Both the position numbers and the translations under genes were made by a program. From positions 18,719,030 through 18,783,029 of the forward strand of contig NC_081142.1 in assembly GCF_958295425.1 (NCBI RefSeq): DNA of 64,000 nucleotides. The letters run 5' to 3'. The notes under the pieces were generated by a model, which saw only the letters and a list, made by a program, of their open reading frames with translations, did not search any database and was not told where the DNA came from. The stretch is from Solea solea. Its lineage: Eukaryota > Chordata > Actinopteri > Pleuronectiformes > Soleidae. This document shows, piece by piece, positions 48,176 to 62,332 of this stretch (position 1 is the stretch's first letter; each line of letters opens with the position of its first letter).

Positions 48176-51100
48176 TGTGCATGGGTGCCTATGTCGTGAC
48201 TATCCCACAGACCTCATTAGTGACTGTTGAATAAACTCTATAACAAACCTTCTGTCCATGCTGTGCTTTGGTCAGCATCATGCATGCATGTGTGTTTGTG
48301 TGTGTGTGTGCGTGCGTGTGTGGGTCCATCTGAGGTCCACATTTGTCCCAGTCCTGTGGCTACATCATGCAGTGACCAGCAGCTCTCCCTGTGTCTCATA
48401 AAAACACTTCCTGCCAACAAGAGAGGAGTTTGTAATAACTTGCACCAGGAGAGCTACGCGTGCATGCATGTGTGTGCATGTGTGTGTTTGTGTGTGGTCT
48501 AGGTATGACTCATGTCATTGGGACCTGAATCTGTGGATAAACCCACGTTATTGGGACTCGTCCTTCTTTTGGTGATAAAAACGATTCGCCGCAATTTAAA
48601 CTTTCACATTTTGAGGTGTTTTGAGGTAAGGGTGAGATTGGGTTTAGTTTAACGAGGTGGAAATATTATATAAATGATGCAAGTCGCTGTTAAAGTTAAC
48701 TCTTTAGGAAAGTGTTTGTGTGTGTGCCGGGGGAGGCATGCACAGGCAGAGACACATGGTTGGTTTAGGCTGATGCAGCACTTTATAGATCTGTGTTTAT
48801 TTACAGGCGAGCAGATGGAACATGTTTGTCTGTGAAAACGTGTCATGCTGTGTCAGTAATGCAGTCACCCTCGTCATGTTTTCAGGTTGTTTTAGGCTGG
48901 GTTGAGTGTATGTCAGACCTGTGTAATAAGCAATTGGACTGGATTCTGTCCCAAAAACTACAGTTCTTTTTGTGTAAGACTTAAATTGCAGTGTGGTGCA
49001 TTGAAAGCAGATTATATACACACATGATTACAAAACATTTATGTTCATGTTTATAATATTATCTTTATAGCTATTATCTCCATAACTATAGGGATCAAAT
49101 CTATTAATACTGTCTTTACACAATGTGATTATATGATGGTCTGAACCCTGAGCTCTTTTAACCCCATTTTTCCAGAATAACTTTCAATATCAGGCAGTTA
49201 TTTACAATTTACTGCACATTAAAATACTGTATTAACAATTTAAAATGAAGAAAAACTAAAAGTTTTATTTATAAAAAAAAAAGTTGTATTTAGTTGTACA
49301 TGAACCACAGATTTGGGGTGTTAAATTTGAACAGTATAAATATAATATAAATATTTAAAATAAAATAAAAGTTTTTCTCTCAATGTCCAAAAAGAGGCCA
49401 AAAAATGGAAACTATGTTGAGTGTATTTTCCCCACGTTCTCCATTTCTGGTGACAAAGACACTTATTTGCCGGGTTCCTGCAACAGCACGAGTGAAATTA
49501 CCATAATAACCACATGTTAACTTTGACGTGCAACTTCTCAGCTTTCAGAAACCGTTGGAATTTTACCGATAGCACAAACCGTCACGTTGTTACGGTAATG
49601 CAAAGTGCACTTGCACAAACGTGTCGTCTGCGATGCGCTCTAAACCTTAAAATCTTACTAAACCACACTCACACAATCTTTAGTGAACATTTTACAGTTT
49701 TACAAAAAAATAATCATTTGAATTAAGATCATTACATGGGCTCCCCCTTGTGGCTCCTTAATATAAATCATTGGGACTGTACATTGGTGGGCTGGACAGC
49801 ATTTTTTAAATCACATTAAATTATATCACAATTAAGATGTCATGGAAAAGATCTACAATTAACTTATTCTGAGAGCTTTATATCACATATATGCATGATA
49901 AAAATCATAAAGGCTTAACTTCTCATTACCGATTGGACATCAGAACTGTGAGCTGTCCTCTGGTGTCCTAAGTTTTCTGGTGTAGGACTGGTGGTAGTGC
50001 CCGATGGTTGACAGCGGTGTTAGTCACTGGGATTACACACACAACTGTCACACACTTGCTGCACACACACACCCAGACACACACTCTGAGTTGATGTCTG
50101 TCAGCAGAAATACTGAGGTAATGCAGAAAGGATTATCTTCACTTCATTTAGTCTGCTTATTACACTCTGTGTGTGTGTGTGTTTGTGTGGGTGTCGTGCA
50201 CCAGTTAAGTAGAAGATTAACTGCTTCATCTCTGCGCTTTCACACACCAAGTTGCGGGAATTAGCATCTGCTGAACACAGTACAGAGTTCAGACAGTGGT
50301 TGTCACTCTCTCTTCTTTTATTGCTTTGTTGTTTTTTGTTGTTTTTTTGCCTTTACTGTTGCTGCTTTCCTTCATTTCCACCTGTCAGCCCCCGCTTTTT
50401 CCTCCCCTGGACTGCTGGTGTCTGTGGTAATGGTCTGACTCACTGCCCACACAGTATGATTTTGGGGATTTGAGGCATCACTTGTGAACATCACTTGTGT
50501 GAGGTGGTGACTGATTTGAGATCTGCAGCAGCGTGTCAACACATCAGTGTCATTCTGAGGCCTCGATAAAACAATTTTCTCATGTTTTAACCTAAATTCA
50601 CACTTTCATGTGTCTGCCCTTCCCTGTCCATTTTTTTTCCTCTCTTTCATCTCCTCTGCAATCTGATCTGTTAATCGAAACCATTATAGATTACAGTACT
50701 GCAATGTATCAGTAACAGATGAGCTCCTTCCAGCTCTGCTATTTTTAGAATCAGAACCTAAAGTCAAAGTGTGTATACATACATCGTGTATAGCAGCCTT
50801 TCCAGTTGATAGATTTACATTAATTCCAGTGATTACATATGGGAAATAAACTGTGTGGGTAACAAAGAACAATAAAATACTTATGGTAACATATTCACTC
50901 CTCTTGTGACTCGGCTGTACATCTTCAGCTTTCCTTTGTGCCTCGGAGAGTTGTTGACAGGTGTCGTCCGTCATCTTGGTTTACAGTGATAGCACTTTGA
51001 ATGAATATATAAAAATGTGTACAAACAGGAAACAGAGGGCAGGTGATACTTGATATGAAAAGGGGGAATATTGGTGCAATGCATACAACCCCTGAATATG

Positions 51101-52171
51101 AGAAATTGCCCTCTCCAGTGGTTTGCACTAAAGCTGCACAATGCAGAAAAGGTCTGTGACAGCTGCTGATGGAGAAACAATGCTCCTCTGCAAAGAGCAG
51201 CAGAGGAGAGGAGAGGAGGGAGGTAAATGAAGGAAATGGGGGACATAAGCCCCAGAGCCATTCATCTCTGTCATCACCCCTCCCCCATCTCTTCCTCTTT
51301 TTTCCTCCTATCATCTCCCTTTTTCCATCGCTCTATCTATATCCTGTTCTCCTTCCTTCATCCTCCCATTCTACTCTTTTTTCTCTCTTTCTGTCCCTCT
51401 ACCGTTTGCCGCTAGTCTGATAATGCTGCATTGAGATGATGTGTGCTGATAGAGTCACTTTGATGCTGATCATGTAAAACTTGATCAGCAGAGAGAGAGA
51501 GAGAGAGTTTAAAGTATTTGTGGAGACATAAAACTTAACTTTACACTTAAAGAACAATGCAGAGGAGGGAGAGTTTTAATACTTGTGGAAACAAATGCTG
51601 CTGTATTTTATTTTATTTTTTTTTCATGTTAAAAAGCCATAATAAAAACCATGAATTGAGCTCTTTTTATGGAGATTTATAAATAAAAAATATCCATGTA
51701 TGTGTATGGCATGTTGACCAATTCCCTTGGCCAAAGTAGGGCAGGAGAGCCTGGCATTAAGTCAACTTCCTGCATGAGTGACCTGAGGAAACAGTCAGTG
51801 TGTGTGTGTGTGTGTGTGAGTGTGTGTGTGCGTGTGTCTCCGCCCTAGAGCAAGCTGCTGTCAAAGGGAGGGGAGGAGCAAATGAAACGCACCAGCGAGA
51901 GAGGGATAGAGAGAGAGAATATAGTACAGAGAGTTAGCATCTGTTGTTTCTGTGGCAGCTGAGCAGCTCAGGACTGACTTTGATATTCACACACACACAC
52001 ACACATTTTATGTGTGTGTGTGCGACACATTACTGCATACCTTTACACTTCTATGCACTCGCACACATTCATATCTCTCCTCTGACACTCCCTCGCTCAC
52101 ATGCTGAATCCAGCGGGAAACTGACATTGCGTTCTCCCTCATCTCTCCTTCACACACACAGACACAGAGGT

Positions 52172-52172
<1 letters not shown>

Positions 52173-52215
<43 letters not shown>
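52173..52215 (+). repeat. (CT)n tract
   Basis: About 21 CT units, continuing as a degenerate CT-rich stretch to about 52250. Confidence 0.92.
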
Positions 52216-52218
<3 letters not shown>

Positions 52219-52792
52219 CTCTCTTTTCAGCTTCTCGCTCTCTCTCTTTCTGTGTGTTTTCTTTCTTTTCATTCATATCCCGGGACTTTAAGCTTGAGAT
52301 CACATTCTCTCTCACGCACACACACACATACACTGATCTTACCGGCGTTCATATCGTGGGGGACGTTGAGGCTGCCCTTCTGCCTGCAGCATGTGAGTAC
52401 AGAGGAGACAGACTTGACGTGAGTCTAACAAAGAAATTCATTGATGTAGAAACGTTGCTTATCGCCCTGTCAACAGTATCACTTAACGGTTATTAGGCTG
52501 AAATACTCTGGTAATGTTTGTTTGTTTTGTTTTGGTTTTTTTTGTCCATCGACAAAGATGATGAAGATTAGAATGCTGACTTTATCTCTCATCAGTGCAG
52601 CAGCCTTAGAAGCGCAGGCTCGGTCTCCCTGATCAGGAGTCGGTAGCACTTTATATCTGAGCAGCAACACAGTCCTGGCTTTTCGATCACAAAGAGGAAC
52701 AGCATCTCTGTGTAGCTCAGTGTCTCCATATCTCTGCTTGATTAACTTTTGTCTTTATTCTGTCTTTTTTTTTTCTTCCTTCCACTCTGTTT

Positions 52793-52794
<2 letters not shown>

Positions 52795-52831
<37 letters not shown>
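52795..52831 (+). repeat. (CT)n tract
   Basis: About 18 uninterrupted CT units. Confidence 0.92.
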
Positions 52832-52834
<3 letters not shown>

Positions 52835-52858
52835 CTCCTTATATACATACATAATCCC

Positions 52859-52901
<43 letters not shown>

Positions 52902-52940
52902 CTTTATTCATCTCACAGAAATTCCCATAATGCTGTATTG
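52859..52940 (+). mobile_element. (GATA)n with LINE-type 3' tail
   Basis: Ten to eleven GATA units (52859-52902) are followed directly by TACTTTATTCATCTCACAGA then AATTCCC. A GATA run joined to TACTTTATT is typical of the 3' end of a fish LINE, so this is probably a severely 5'-truncated insertion lying in reverse orientation. Confidence 0.6.
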
Positions 52941-55900
52941 AAGCACTGTCGACAGGGACAGTTAGATCATGTGTAAATTTGTTCCGTATGTGTGTGTGGT
53001 CCCTGCGTGTTGCGGTGAGTCTGGTGGAAATAGATTTGTTAATCCGTCAACATCAAATGGATTAGAGCTGCGATTGAAAATGCCACACTGAGGTCAATAA
53101 GGGGAATATTAAAGGTTGAAAGCAGCGACAAGAGTGTGAGCTGAAGGCCACTTGATTTTCATGGTTTTTCCATCAAACCCAGTTCATAGTATCTGCTCAG
53201 AACCTTTCACATAAAATGAAGCACTGTTAAAGTAAATACCAGACACTCCGGAGAATCTTTTTGCAAATTTCAGTGACTTCAGACTGCTTTAGTTGAGTTG
53301 TTTACATCTGTAAGTGTCAGCGTGTTAGATTAATTGGGTGTTGTAGGCTGGATGTAGTGTGGCAGTGTGTGTATATGCTGTATGTGGTCAGGTAAACAAG
53401 GAAAGTAAACAAAAGAGTGAGATTTAACAGATACTACTCATTCCAGGTCTCCCTCTCTCTTGCTCTGTAAGTGTGTGTGCAAGGATGATTGAAATAAATA
53501 GTTTCTATAGTCCACAGTAATGGTTCAGGGACCAAAGCTTACACATCTGTCTGAGGTGCTGTTTCCGGCCTATTGCCAGCAGCACCAATCCAAGTGTGAG
53601 TTCAGAGTTTTCTGGGAAACTGTGGCGTGCTAAGTGTTAAGAGAACTGGAACTAGATGACACTCATTGAGGATTTAACAACAACACACGTCTGCTGTTTA
53701 TACTGCCACTCTCGATCAAATGATGTTATTTCCAGACACCGACTTGCAGGTGAAATGAAAAATGTGTTCACTATCATCCAAGAAAGACGTATTAAGAAAC
53801 ACATTATGTCAGTTGTTTCACTGCTCGGTGCATTTCCATAAGTAATGTACATTTGTAATTAAAAGGCACAATGACATCTTTATGGCCACGAGAGGAAAAA
53901 TGGGCCAGAAACGAAAGTGTTTTTTGCTGCATGAAGCAGGAGGATAGGAGGATACTAAAGCAAAGGGCTGCTATGCTGAGTGTATGAGCAAATCATTGCT
54001 CTTTGCATTGATTGGCCAACCAGTTGTTCTCTGGAAATTTACTACTTGTCTTTCAGCTGAGATGTGGATACTGGCTGTTGCTGGCAATTAAACTAAAAGT
54101 GCTATTTGAAAATTCATTATTGTCTTTGTGTACAAAACAGCACATAAAGCTGTGCTTTTGCACATGCAGATGGCCGTTTCAGAACACCTAAATAGCAGAT
54201 TAAGCTCGGCTTTATCAGTTATCGTGGCTAAACCAAGTCCTGGACTCAATCTGATTGCCCAGTTGACTGGATATGATGTACCTGAATATGTATAGTCTCA
54301 CTCACACTGGTGAGTCAGTGGTTTCAGTCTGTTTCCCCCCTCATGTACAATAAATTATTCAAAATTACATCAATTTGCTTCTTTGAAAAGCTCTGTGGAC
54401 TGCTGCCCATCCGAAGACTCATTATCGTCTTAATAATGATGATAATGCCTCTGTAATATTTTCAGTTGAAGTGTGCTTAAGTTACCAACATACAGCTGTG
54501 AACATGCATGTATCTGAATAACATAAACCTGACTTCACTTAGCTGCATCTCTTAATCCGCCTGGCTTTGACTCTGTAATCCTGGAACTTCTTAATTCTGC
54601 GTTTATGAAAAAGCCCTCCAGGTTGTATAAGAAAATATATTAAAGTGCTGTTAAGGTGAAATTATGTACACTCTATAAATCTATACACATTCATTTAACT
54701 TTCAAACTTCTGGTTCACATGAGCGGAAAAGAAACTATTGCTCGACGAGCTGAGACTGAAAGTGCTGCACCGGTGATGCTGCGTCACACCAATGCTGAGC
54801 AGCTTGCACGTCACTGTGTGGAACAGTGTGTATGTATATTGTGACGCTTGTGTTCGTGGCTCAAGTCAGAAACACTTTTCTAATTATGACAGCAGTGTCT
54901 GGATGACACGGGTTTACGTCATTGCAGTGTGTCAACCCCTCATTCATGCATTCAGTCAGTCATTCATTCATTCCATTGTGTGATAGATTTGGGAAGCATA
55001 AAATAGTTCCTTCTTAGGTGGAAGGAGCAAAGAAATGGTTATAAGTTGATAGCTGTGAATGACCACTCCTAGGTCAAATTTAATCGAAGTCTTGCCTGCC
55101 ACACGCTGGAGGATTTTCGAATCTGACTTGATTTAAAAAAAAAAAACAAATGTGGGAGACCACAGACACAATGAACTCTGTAACCGATTTTCAATGTTGT
55201 AATCCTGAGAAAGCACGGACTAGTGTAATCACTGTCAGCATGTGTCAGTAATTGACCAATCAAAGCTTAGCCTGTGAGATTAAGGGCTGAAGTATCATAT
55301 TTATGCATTAAGCTATCATAGCTATAATGTGTGATATAGTAGTTGAAAAGTGACAATAAAGGACCATGATGTATATATTGTATCTTAACAAAATAGATTC
55401 ACTAACCGTCTCAGTCGGATTTGGACCAAACATGTATCAAAGATGTTGCATTCATACACAACTGATCTGAGGCAGCTTGAGTATTGTGTAGGAAATGTAA
55501 TTAATTGCAGGGTCAAGAAAAAGTCAAGGGAAGCAGCTGTGTCATTTGATGACTCTCTGTAGGTTCATTACTGCAAGTGAGCTTGTTAACACTAATTCAC
55601 TTTGTTGGCATAAACATGTTAGGTCATCATTAGCTACACATTAAATGGAAATGATTAAAAACACATGCTGTTCCTGACCAAATATCAGCAATAGCTCTGT
55701 CAGTTATTTCATTCAATGGTAGTAGATAGTTGTAGTATCAATCATTTTAAGATGAATAGAGTGCACAGTAGGAAAATGCCTCTTTTTATTGGTGATGTCT
55801 AAAGCTGACTGTGTGTACATAGCATGCATGTGTATGTACTGTAGGTGCTTGACACTGATGCTGTCGGCAAGGTCTGATGTAATAGGAGTTAACATTCAGA

Positions 55901-56301
55901 TCAAACAGATTATTAGATTAAAGATGAAGAGAATATGTGTCTGTGAGTTTGCATGTGTGTGTCTGTGTTTGTGTGTGCACACAGAGATGTGTGTCTGTGT
56001 AGCCAAGCAGGGCAGTGAAGCACCAAGAGAATCACTTCTGAACATGGGGGAAAAAATACCCATCAACTTTTGAACTTTCTGCACGACAGACGATTGCATG
56101 AGATGTGGTTAACAATGCGAATAAAACTCCACCCTCCCTGAAGTTGTGTTTTGGGTCCACATACTGTAACAGTGGGGCGGAAACGAGTGAAGCATAAAGT
56201 CACTGTTCCTCAGCTTCCTCTAATGTTTAGAAACTAAGGTTGATTGTGTGTTTGTCATCTATATTCAGCAAAAACCTGCTTGTTTCTCCATGTCTGTGCA
56301 G

Positions 56302-56416
56302 AGTACAGTCGTTTTGAGGCCAAGATCCATGACCTGAGAGAACAGATGATGACCAGCAGTGTCAGCTCCAGCTCCACGTCGCTCCGCTCCACACAAAAAC
56401 GCACACTCTATGTCAG
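56302..56416 (+). CDS. dlg1: Post-PDZ3 helix and linker to SH3
   Basis: This 115-nt exon completes Glu with its first two bases and ends two bases into Arg (GTC AG|GTAACA). It encodes [20 protein letters not shown] then [35 protein letters not shown] is the family-specific helix packed on PDZ3; its Tyr aligns with a phosphorylated Tyr of PSD-95 (Tyr397). The Ser-rich stretch corresponds to [22 protein letters not shown] of DLG1, with small changes. LREQMM fits DLG1 and DLG2 rather than DLG4 (LREQLM). Confidence 0.97.
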
Positions 56417-57328
56417 GTAACACAAACACACACGAGCAGAGAACAAAGGTGATGGTCTCGTGTCCTTCACTGTGTCCCAGCTATTTTAAGGTCTTATCTT
56501 GGCAGGTTTTTTTTGTGTGTGTATGTGAATGTGTGTGTGTGAGAGAAGCCCAAAGCGAGGTTATCGCATCTCAATCAGTTAGATTGTCTGGAAAATACTG
56601 TGTCACCTTTTGCACATCTTTTGCCTGTCAAGTGCCTCTGTCTTGATTTCCTCATGTTTTTTGGTGATATGTGTCCTTCCGTCGTTGCGTCTTTCTTGTC
56701 CTTGTCTCTCCAGGTTGTTCAGGTTTTCTCTGAATCACCCTCTTGTCCTTAGTTTGTATGTGCTGTAGAGCCCAGAAGCCGTATTCCAGATCCTGTCTTC
56801 GCAAGAATCACAATTCAGTTCAACATATTGATTATACACTAGGTCACTGGCTCCAGAGACACACTGGAGCTCTTGGGAGATCAATACTGTGGGAGACAAA
56901 GATAGCCAAAGCAGATTTAGATGTAACACTAATGGCAGTGTAGGCCTTTGCAAAAGAAATCTTTATATTCTTAACAATTTAGTCCACAGGGAAATCTAAG
57001 CAATAGTCAGTAGAGTAATACTTTATTTGTGTATGTATATTTTTGCTGATTCTTCATTTAGAAAGTCCAATGCTCTGAAAACTGCATTCACAAATCCCAC
57101 TATCCAACTTACTTATTATGTCCTCGCCTAGGAGTGCATATGAAATGGAAGGTGAGTTATAATGTAGATGTACAGTTATTCAGGTGTAAAATGTTCTTTT
57201 CATAAATAACTCTTTTGTATATTGACCCTCTGTGATGCAAATTGTTTTTACTCAGTAAAGAAATATGCTTCCATAGCTCCAGAGGTACAAGTACTGCACA
57301 TGAATTATCATCCAACCTGACCTGTTGT

Positions 57329-57358
57329 AGCAGCAGCAGCAGCAGCAGCAGCAGCAGC
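57329..57358 (+). repeat. (AGC)10 trinucleotide repeat
   Basis: Ten AGC units followed by TGCTGGG, in intron. It is not part of any supported coding exon. Confidence 0.92.
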
Positions 57359-57857
57359 TGCTGGGTCATTCACCTTAAACTTAACACTGTCTCACACAAA
57401 GTGACTCACAAACAGATCAGGTCAGGTTCACAGTCAGGACAGGGAGCTACAGGCCAAAGGTCACATTCAGCCATCTGTGAGCTGTATCCCAACCAGTGCC
57501 AGTAATATTCGAGGCCCACAGGTCATCTATTTAATTTGAAAAACAGACTATAAACTGATTGCTGACTGAAATATGATTCTCTTTTTTTGCCAAAGTGATA
57601 TGATTGTATGCCCACTGTTAGGTATCTAGTAATGTTATTTGTTGATCCAGGTCCAAATCTTCACAGTGTAAAGTCTTGAAATTGTACATAAAAATCAGCT
57701 ACTACCTACTGCCTCTCTGTTCAAACACCAGCTATTGCAGTCACATTTTGCCATTGGCTTTCTTAGTCCTATGAGTCATGCTTTCGCCACTCTCTTGTCT
57801 TGTTGTCCCAGACTCCTCCCTGTTTTATAAACACCTGAGTTGTCGCTTCATTACCTT

Positions 57858-57892
<35 letters not shown>

Positions 57893-60187
57893 ATCACTTG
57901 GAGTGCAGTGAACCTGTAGTGGGGATTTTCCACACAGCTGCAACTGGCATCAAATTCACTAACCCGACCACGCCCCCTGCATTGCTACCCACTCGCCCTC
58001 CCTCCCTCCTCCAGTCCCTCACTTAGCTCTCGGCTCACTTCTTGGCATTTTTCAAAAGTAGTAATCGGCCCCTGTGTAAACTGTTCTCACGTGACATTGC
58101 GGACGCGTTCCGTCACCCTTGTTGAATTTTTCAGTAGCCAGCCATAGGCAGGATTATCATGGGCATCGATGAAGTGAGCACGCACAGTTTGTATGTGGTT
58201 GTGTTTAGAAATCCCACATCTGAATGTTTAGTAAGGGACAGCACTGACATTTGATTTTGAATGCTTTCTGCACAAAAGACTAACATTATTATTTTTAGAC
58301 TACAATGGGTGGCTCAGTACCGCTTGTTTATGTCCAATTTACTCCAATAATCTTTTTTTTATGGCCAATACAGACCAACTGTGATGTGTCATATTTATGA
58401 TGATGCCATCCATTTCACAAACACTATGCTGCAATGGTGTCACAAATGTTCTACTTCCATAAAGGAAGACGCAGATATCCCACAGTATGACTCGTTAATA
58501 GCAATTTTTCACAAACAAAATGATGCACTGCTGTTGTTTTGTTTACTTTTTCTTTTTTTTTTAGCTTAAAATAAGTCCACCCAGCTGACATGATTACTGC
58601 AGCGTGGCAGACATGCATTCCTCCCTCACCCTCTCGTTACACGATGGTGGCAGACGCGCATGCATTTAAAGTGTGTGCGTGATTTAAGGGTTTAGAGATT
58701 ATATCTGATTTTTACTTTCTTCTTTTTCTTTGATTACTGATGTGGTGATTTTTATCAGTCCAATATTGCTTAAACAGCACATACACTAGTTCCAGACACA
58801 GCAATGATGAGGAATTGTTCTGACAAACCGATTAATGGAGCAAAACTAAATCAAAGTCCGCCCCTTATTGTGTTCCCTCATCAACAATTAAAGCTCTTCA
58901 TGTTTATTCATCTTTGAATCATTCAGAAAGAAGTCACAAAACTGCTCTGCTTTATTTAGTTCTGACCAAACGTGTGATCACAAAACCAAGAATCCAATTG
59001 ACACCAAGAAGTGTGACAAAGTGTGTCTTGTGACACTTTGTCATTTTCCTGCCCAGTGCCCACATCGAATAGAAAAAACCCAAAAAACAATTGCGCCCCT
59101 CTGAGTAACCACTGGTGTTCTGGTCAGACACTTTGTTGGTTCATTGCTGTCTTTAGACAGTGGAAGGGCAATTGTGCAATTCGACACAATTATTTTAAGA
59201 GGGCATTATCGTAATTGTGAGGTGTCTACACAGCACACGGTGACTCCACTTGCCTCGTCCTCTGCAGAGAGGTGTTCTCTCTTAAAATCTGGCAAATCTG
59301 CCCTTTTGACAGCAATTCAGCAAAGTGCAGGAGCACATGGCTTCAGAGGGAACGCCAGATTACAATCTGACTGGTGTATTGCCTGCTATTCCCCAAAGAC
59401 ACCAACAGTTATTTGAGAGTTCAACTCTTTTGAACCTTGCATTTGGCACAGCAACCCTTTTGTTCCCACGATTGGACTAACTAATGCGGTTTGGGACTCA
59501 CCCAGGTGCATTTATGATCATAAACAAATAAAGGGACCAAATGGAAAATTTGAACTGATAATGGCACGATAGAGGAAAAACCATCACCAAAGTTATCACA
59601 CTTAAGGGCCCATGGAACTCTCTTCACAAATTTCATGGTTGGAAATTTGTGAAGCCATTTTGCACAAAACCACAAATGTCGACCTGCTGATACTCCATCT
59701 GATAGCATTTCTATTCCTAGAGTCTCATAAAAAACAGTCACAACAGACAAAACTGGACCCAACAGCTACATGTGTTTGAAAACAAATTGGTCTGAGTCCC
59801 TGAATCGTCATTATGTTTAATAAGGATTGTTCCCATGGGGCCAGGTAATTATCGGAACACTCCCTTTATGTAAGGTAATCCATTTACAAGCTGAATGTCA
59901 ATGGTGATGTTCTTTCAAGTTGTTAAAAAAAAAAATGAGGCCAGGATCATTTCAAGGTTATATAAAATAATGTAATAACCCATGATTGACTCACATAATA
60001 AATCATTGTCGTGTGAGAAACTCTTCATATCCTGTTACTGCCCATCGTTGACCAATCAGGAGGCAAATTTAAAAAAAAGAAGCCTCAGAAAATCACCTGA
60101 TTGGTTCAGATAAGGCTATATAAGTGCATGACAGATTGGGGGTGTCCAATGCTTTAGGCCAACGTGTGTCATCATTCATCTACATAC

Positions 60188-60188
<1 letters not shown>

Positions 60189-60228
<40 letters not shown>
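60189..60228 (+). repeat. (GT)n microsatellite
   Basis: About 20 GT units with one interruption. Confidence 0.9.
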
Positions 60229-60782
60229 CTGTCGAGGGCTACTATATGCATGTGTATAATGTGTAGACACAGACTAACCTTTCCTCAGAGGAAATGTCAC
60301 TGTAGCAAGGTGACATAAAGTATGTATGACTCTCCTTTGTGTAAAAGGTCTGTGTGTGTCTCTTGTGTGTGTGTGTGTGTGTGTCCTCTTCTTTACTGTT
60401 CTCTCCTCATTTTACATTCACACCATTATGTACTATCTATTTTACCTCAGCAGCCTGGAACTGTAATTTCATATTTTTCTGCACCACCACCACCTCGATT
60501 CACCCTAGAAGAGTGAGCTACAGAATAGATTACAACACAATGATGTTAAATTCTCTGTACGCTATATTTTAGTATTTCACAGCACGTTGAAGCTGTAGAA
60601 CCCATTTTAATTGGGCTGTTGTTTTTTTACATACATCTATAATACCAAGTTGAATTTAGTCAATTTACTCTCTGTTTGTTGCCAAGTTGTCAACTTTTTT
60701 AACACAATGTTCCAGAACATCAGCTTCTTAACTCTTATATTCACTGTCAATGTCCTTGGGCTTTTACCAACAGACCTACAAC

Positions 60783-61020
60783 CAATTAAAGAATCAAGAA
60801 GTTTTATTGTCATTATGAGACATAATGAAATTTTTGCAGCGAATCCCGGCTTTAGGTACACATAAAATAGCAAAAATAACGAACGAAGGACTTGACATTT
60901 AAATAGACATAACGAAAGGCATTTAAATAGACACAACAAGAGACTTAACACTTAATGAGACACAACAAAATGTAAAAATATAAAAGTACAGTGTGTGCAA
61001 AGTAAAGTGTATAAAACTTA
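60783..61020. repeat. Dispersed repeat with TTTTATTGTCATTATG motif
   Basis: It has AAGAAGTTTTATTGTCATTA then TGAGACATAATGAAATTTTT, and internally repeated AAATAGACAYAAC units, ending GCAAAGTAAAGTGTA. AGTTTTATTGTCATT followed by AATGAAATTT is a pattern I associate with a common fish LINE/SINE tail. Confidence 0.5.
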
Positions 61021-61730
61021 AGAAATATGGCATACAAAACGTTTCCCCACAGCAGATGCAGCAGACCTATCTGCATCCGCTACCATATTGTTTGTTGTCA
61101 AAAAATAAAACTGTTTAAACAGTAGAGTGTACAATTTAAATATAAACAAATATCTGCTCAATTCAAAGCCTTGTTAAATGAACACACACAATGCTGATTA
61201 CGCCTCTCAGCTCCACGTGATTCTCCCTGTTTCTCTCTAAGTTGGTGCTTAGATTTTGTGTCTGCGCCCCCAAGGAAACTTTCAGAGGCAAAATTCCCTG
61301 CTCAAAAACTCAATCATCCAGCAGTTTGGCGTAATAACTTCTTCTTACCCCCTGCCTGCCCCTGCTCTTCCACTTCAGTCAGGTCTGTTTATTATTGCTT
61401 GACAGAACCATTTATAGATGAAGGATGCCGTTTTGTTGCATCTGTTCACGAAGACTGAACAGGCGCAGGGAAAGAAAACATCACATCAACAGAAAACACT
61501 GAATGTTTGGCACTGCAGTTTAAGGCACTGCCCACTCTGCTCGCCCCTCTGCTTGTCACTGATTTCATTTTTCATTTTTCCAGCTTCAGGACAGATTGTC
61601 AGAGCCATCTGCATGAGTTAATATAACTAATTTAAGTCACTGGTTTTTGACTGTTGTAACTTTTGTAAGCCCACTGTGAAATGTGACAACCTATCTCTGT
61701 GGAACATTTACACAGCTGTGGCCTCACTAA

Positions 61731-62332
61731 TGGGCTGTTTCCACCGGCCTGACTCGCCTCGGCACGGCACAGTTAAGTTGCGTAGCATAGTACCTTGTAC
61801 TTTTTTTAGTACCTGCTCTGGCAAGGTTCCAAGCGAGCTGAGGCGATACCATGCGTGACGCCGCCGGACTGCCGGCCACTGACTGGTCAGACGTCCGACA
61901 CAAGAATCAAGCCGAACAATGCCGAACTGTAGATCAGTTAAAAAGACTTAACAATCCTAAAAAACGCGGCTTAATCTCCAACAATTAACAGGGAAATGTC
62001 TAAAATCTCAATATAGGAGCATATATCGTATTTAGCGACAGCACTGCTTGACAAACCCTGCCGCTGTATTTCAGTTCAGCAAATGTGTCAGAGGGAGTCT
62101 GTGCTCCGGTCATGGAGGAAGTACTGAACATTTTAATTAACTGATTCTAATGATTCAGTTACGCTGAAAACAACTGCTTTACAAGTCATTAGTCACTCGT
62201 TTGTGTGTGTCGCGTGCAGTGATGACTCCGGCCCACGTTGAGTAGGTACTACTTTTGTAGTGGAAAACCAACCTAAACTGTGCCGTGGCGAGGCGAGTGT
62301 AGGCGAGCTTGGACCATAGTGGAAAAGGGCCA
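61731..62332. mobile_element. Harbinger-like non-autonomous element flanked by TAA
   Basis: The left end TGGGCTGTTTCCAC and the inverse of the right end, TGGCCCTTTTCCAC, agree at 12 of 14 positions. TAA abuts both ends (61728-61730 and 62333-62335), matching the 3-bp TWA duplication of PIF/Harbinger elements. Just inside, GACTCGCCTCGGCAC and GTGGCGAGGCGAG are inverse to each other. The motif TTTTTTTAGTACCTGCTCTG then GCAAGGTTCCAAGCGAGCTG is one I recall from a widespread fish element. The 602-bp body codes for nothing recognisable. Confidence 0.8.

Larger units (their letters stand above)
44557..56301 (+). other. Long intron between PDZ3 and the post-PDZ3 helix
   Basis: 11.7 kb of non-coding sequence. 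It holds repeat fragments at 44963-45075 and 45198-45360, a (CA)27 tract at 45580-45632, a 1.2-kb inverted-repeat element with palindromes (46695-47916), a dispersed repeat (47940-48175), CT tracts and a GATA tract near 52173-52902, and a stretch (51780-52400) that looks promoter-like but cannot be supported. Elsewhere I see nothing specific. Confidence 0.65.

Noticed and set aside
50925..51314. A 129-residue minus-strand frame
   Set aside because: No family motif, low-complexity purine tract on the opposite strand, and no splice context. It looks like a chance frame in a GA-rich region.
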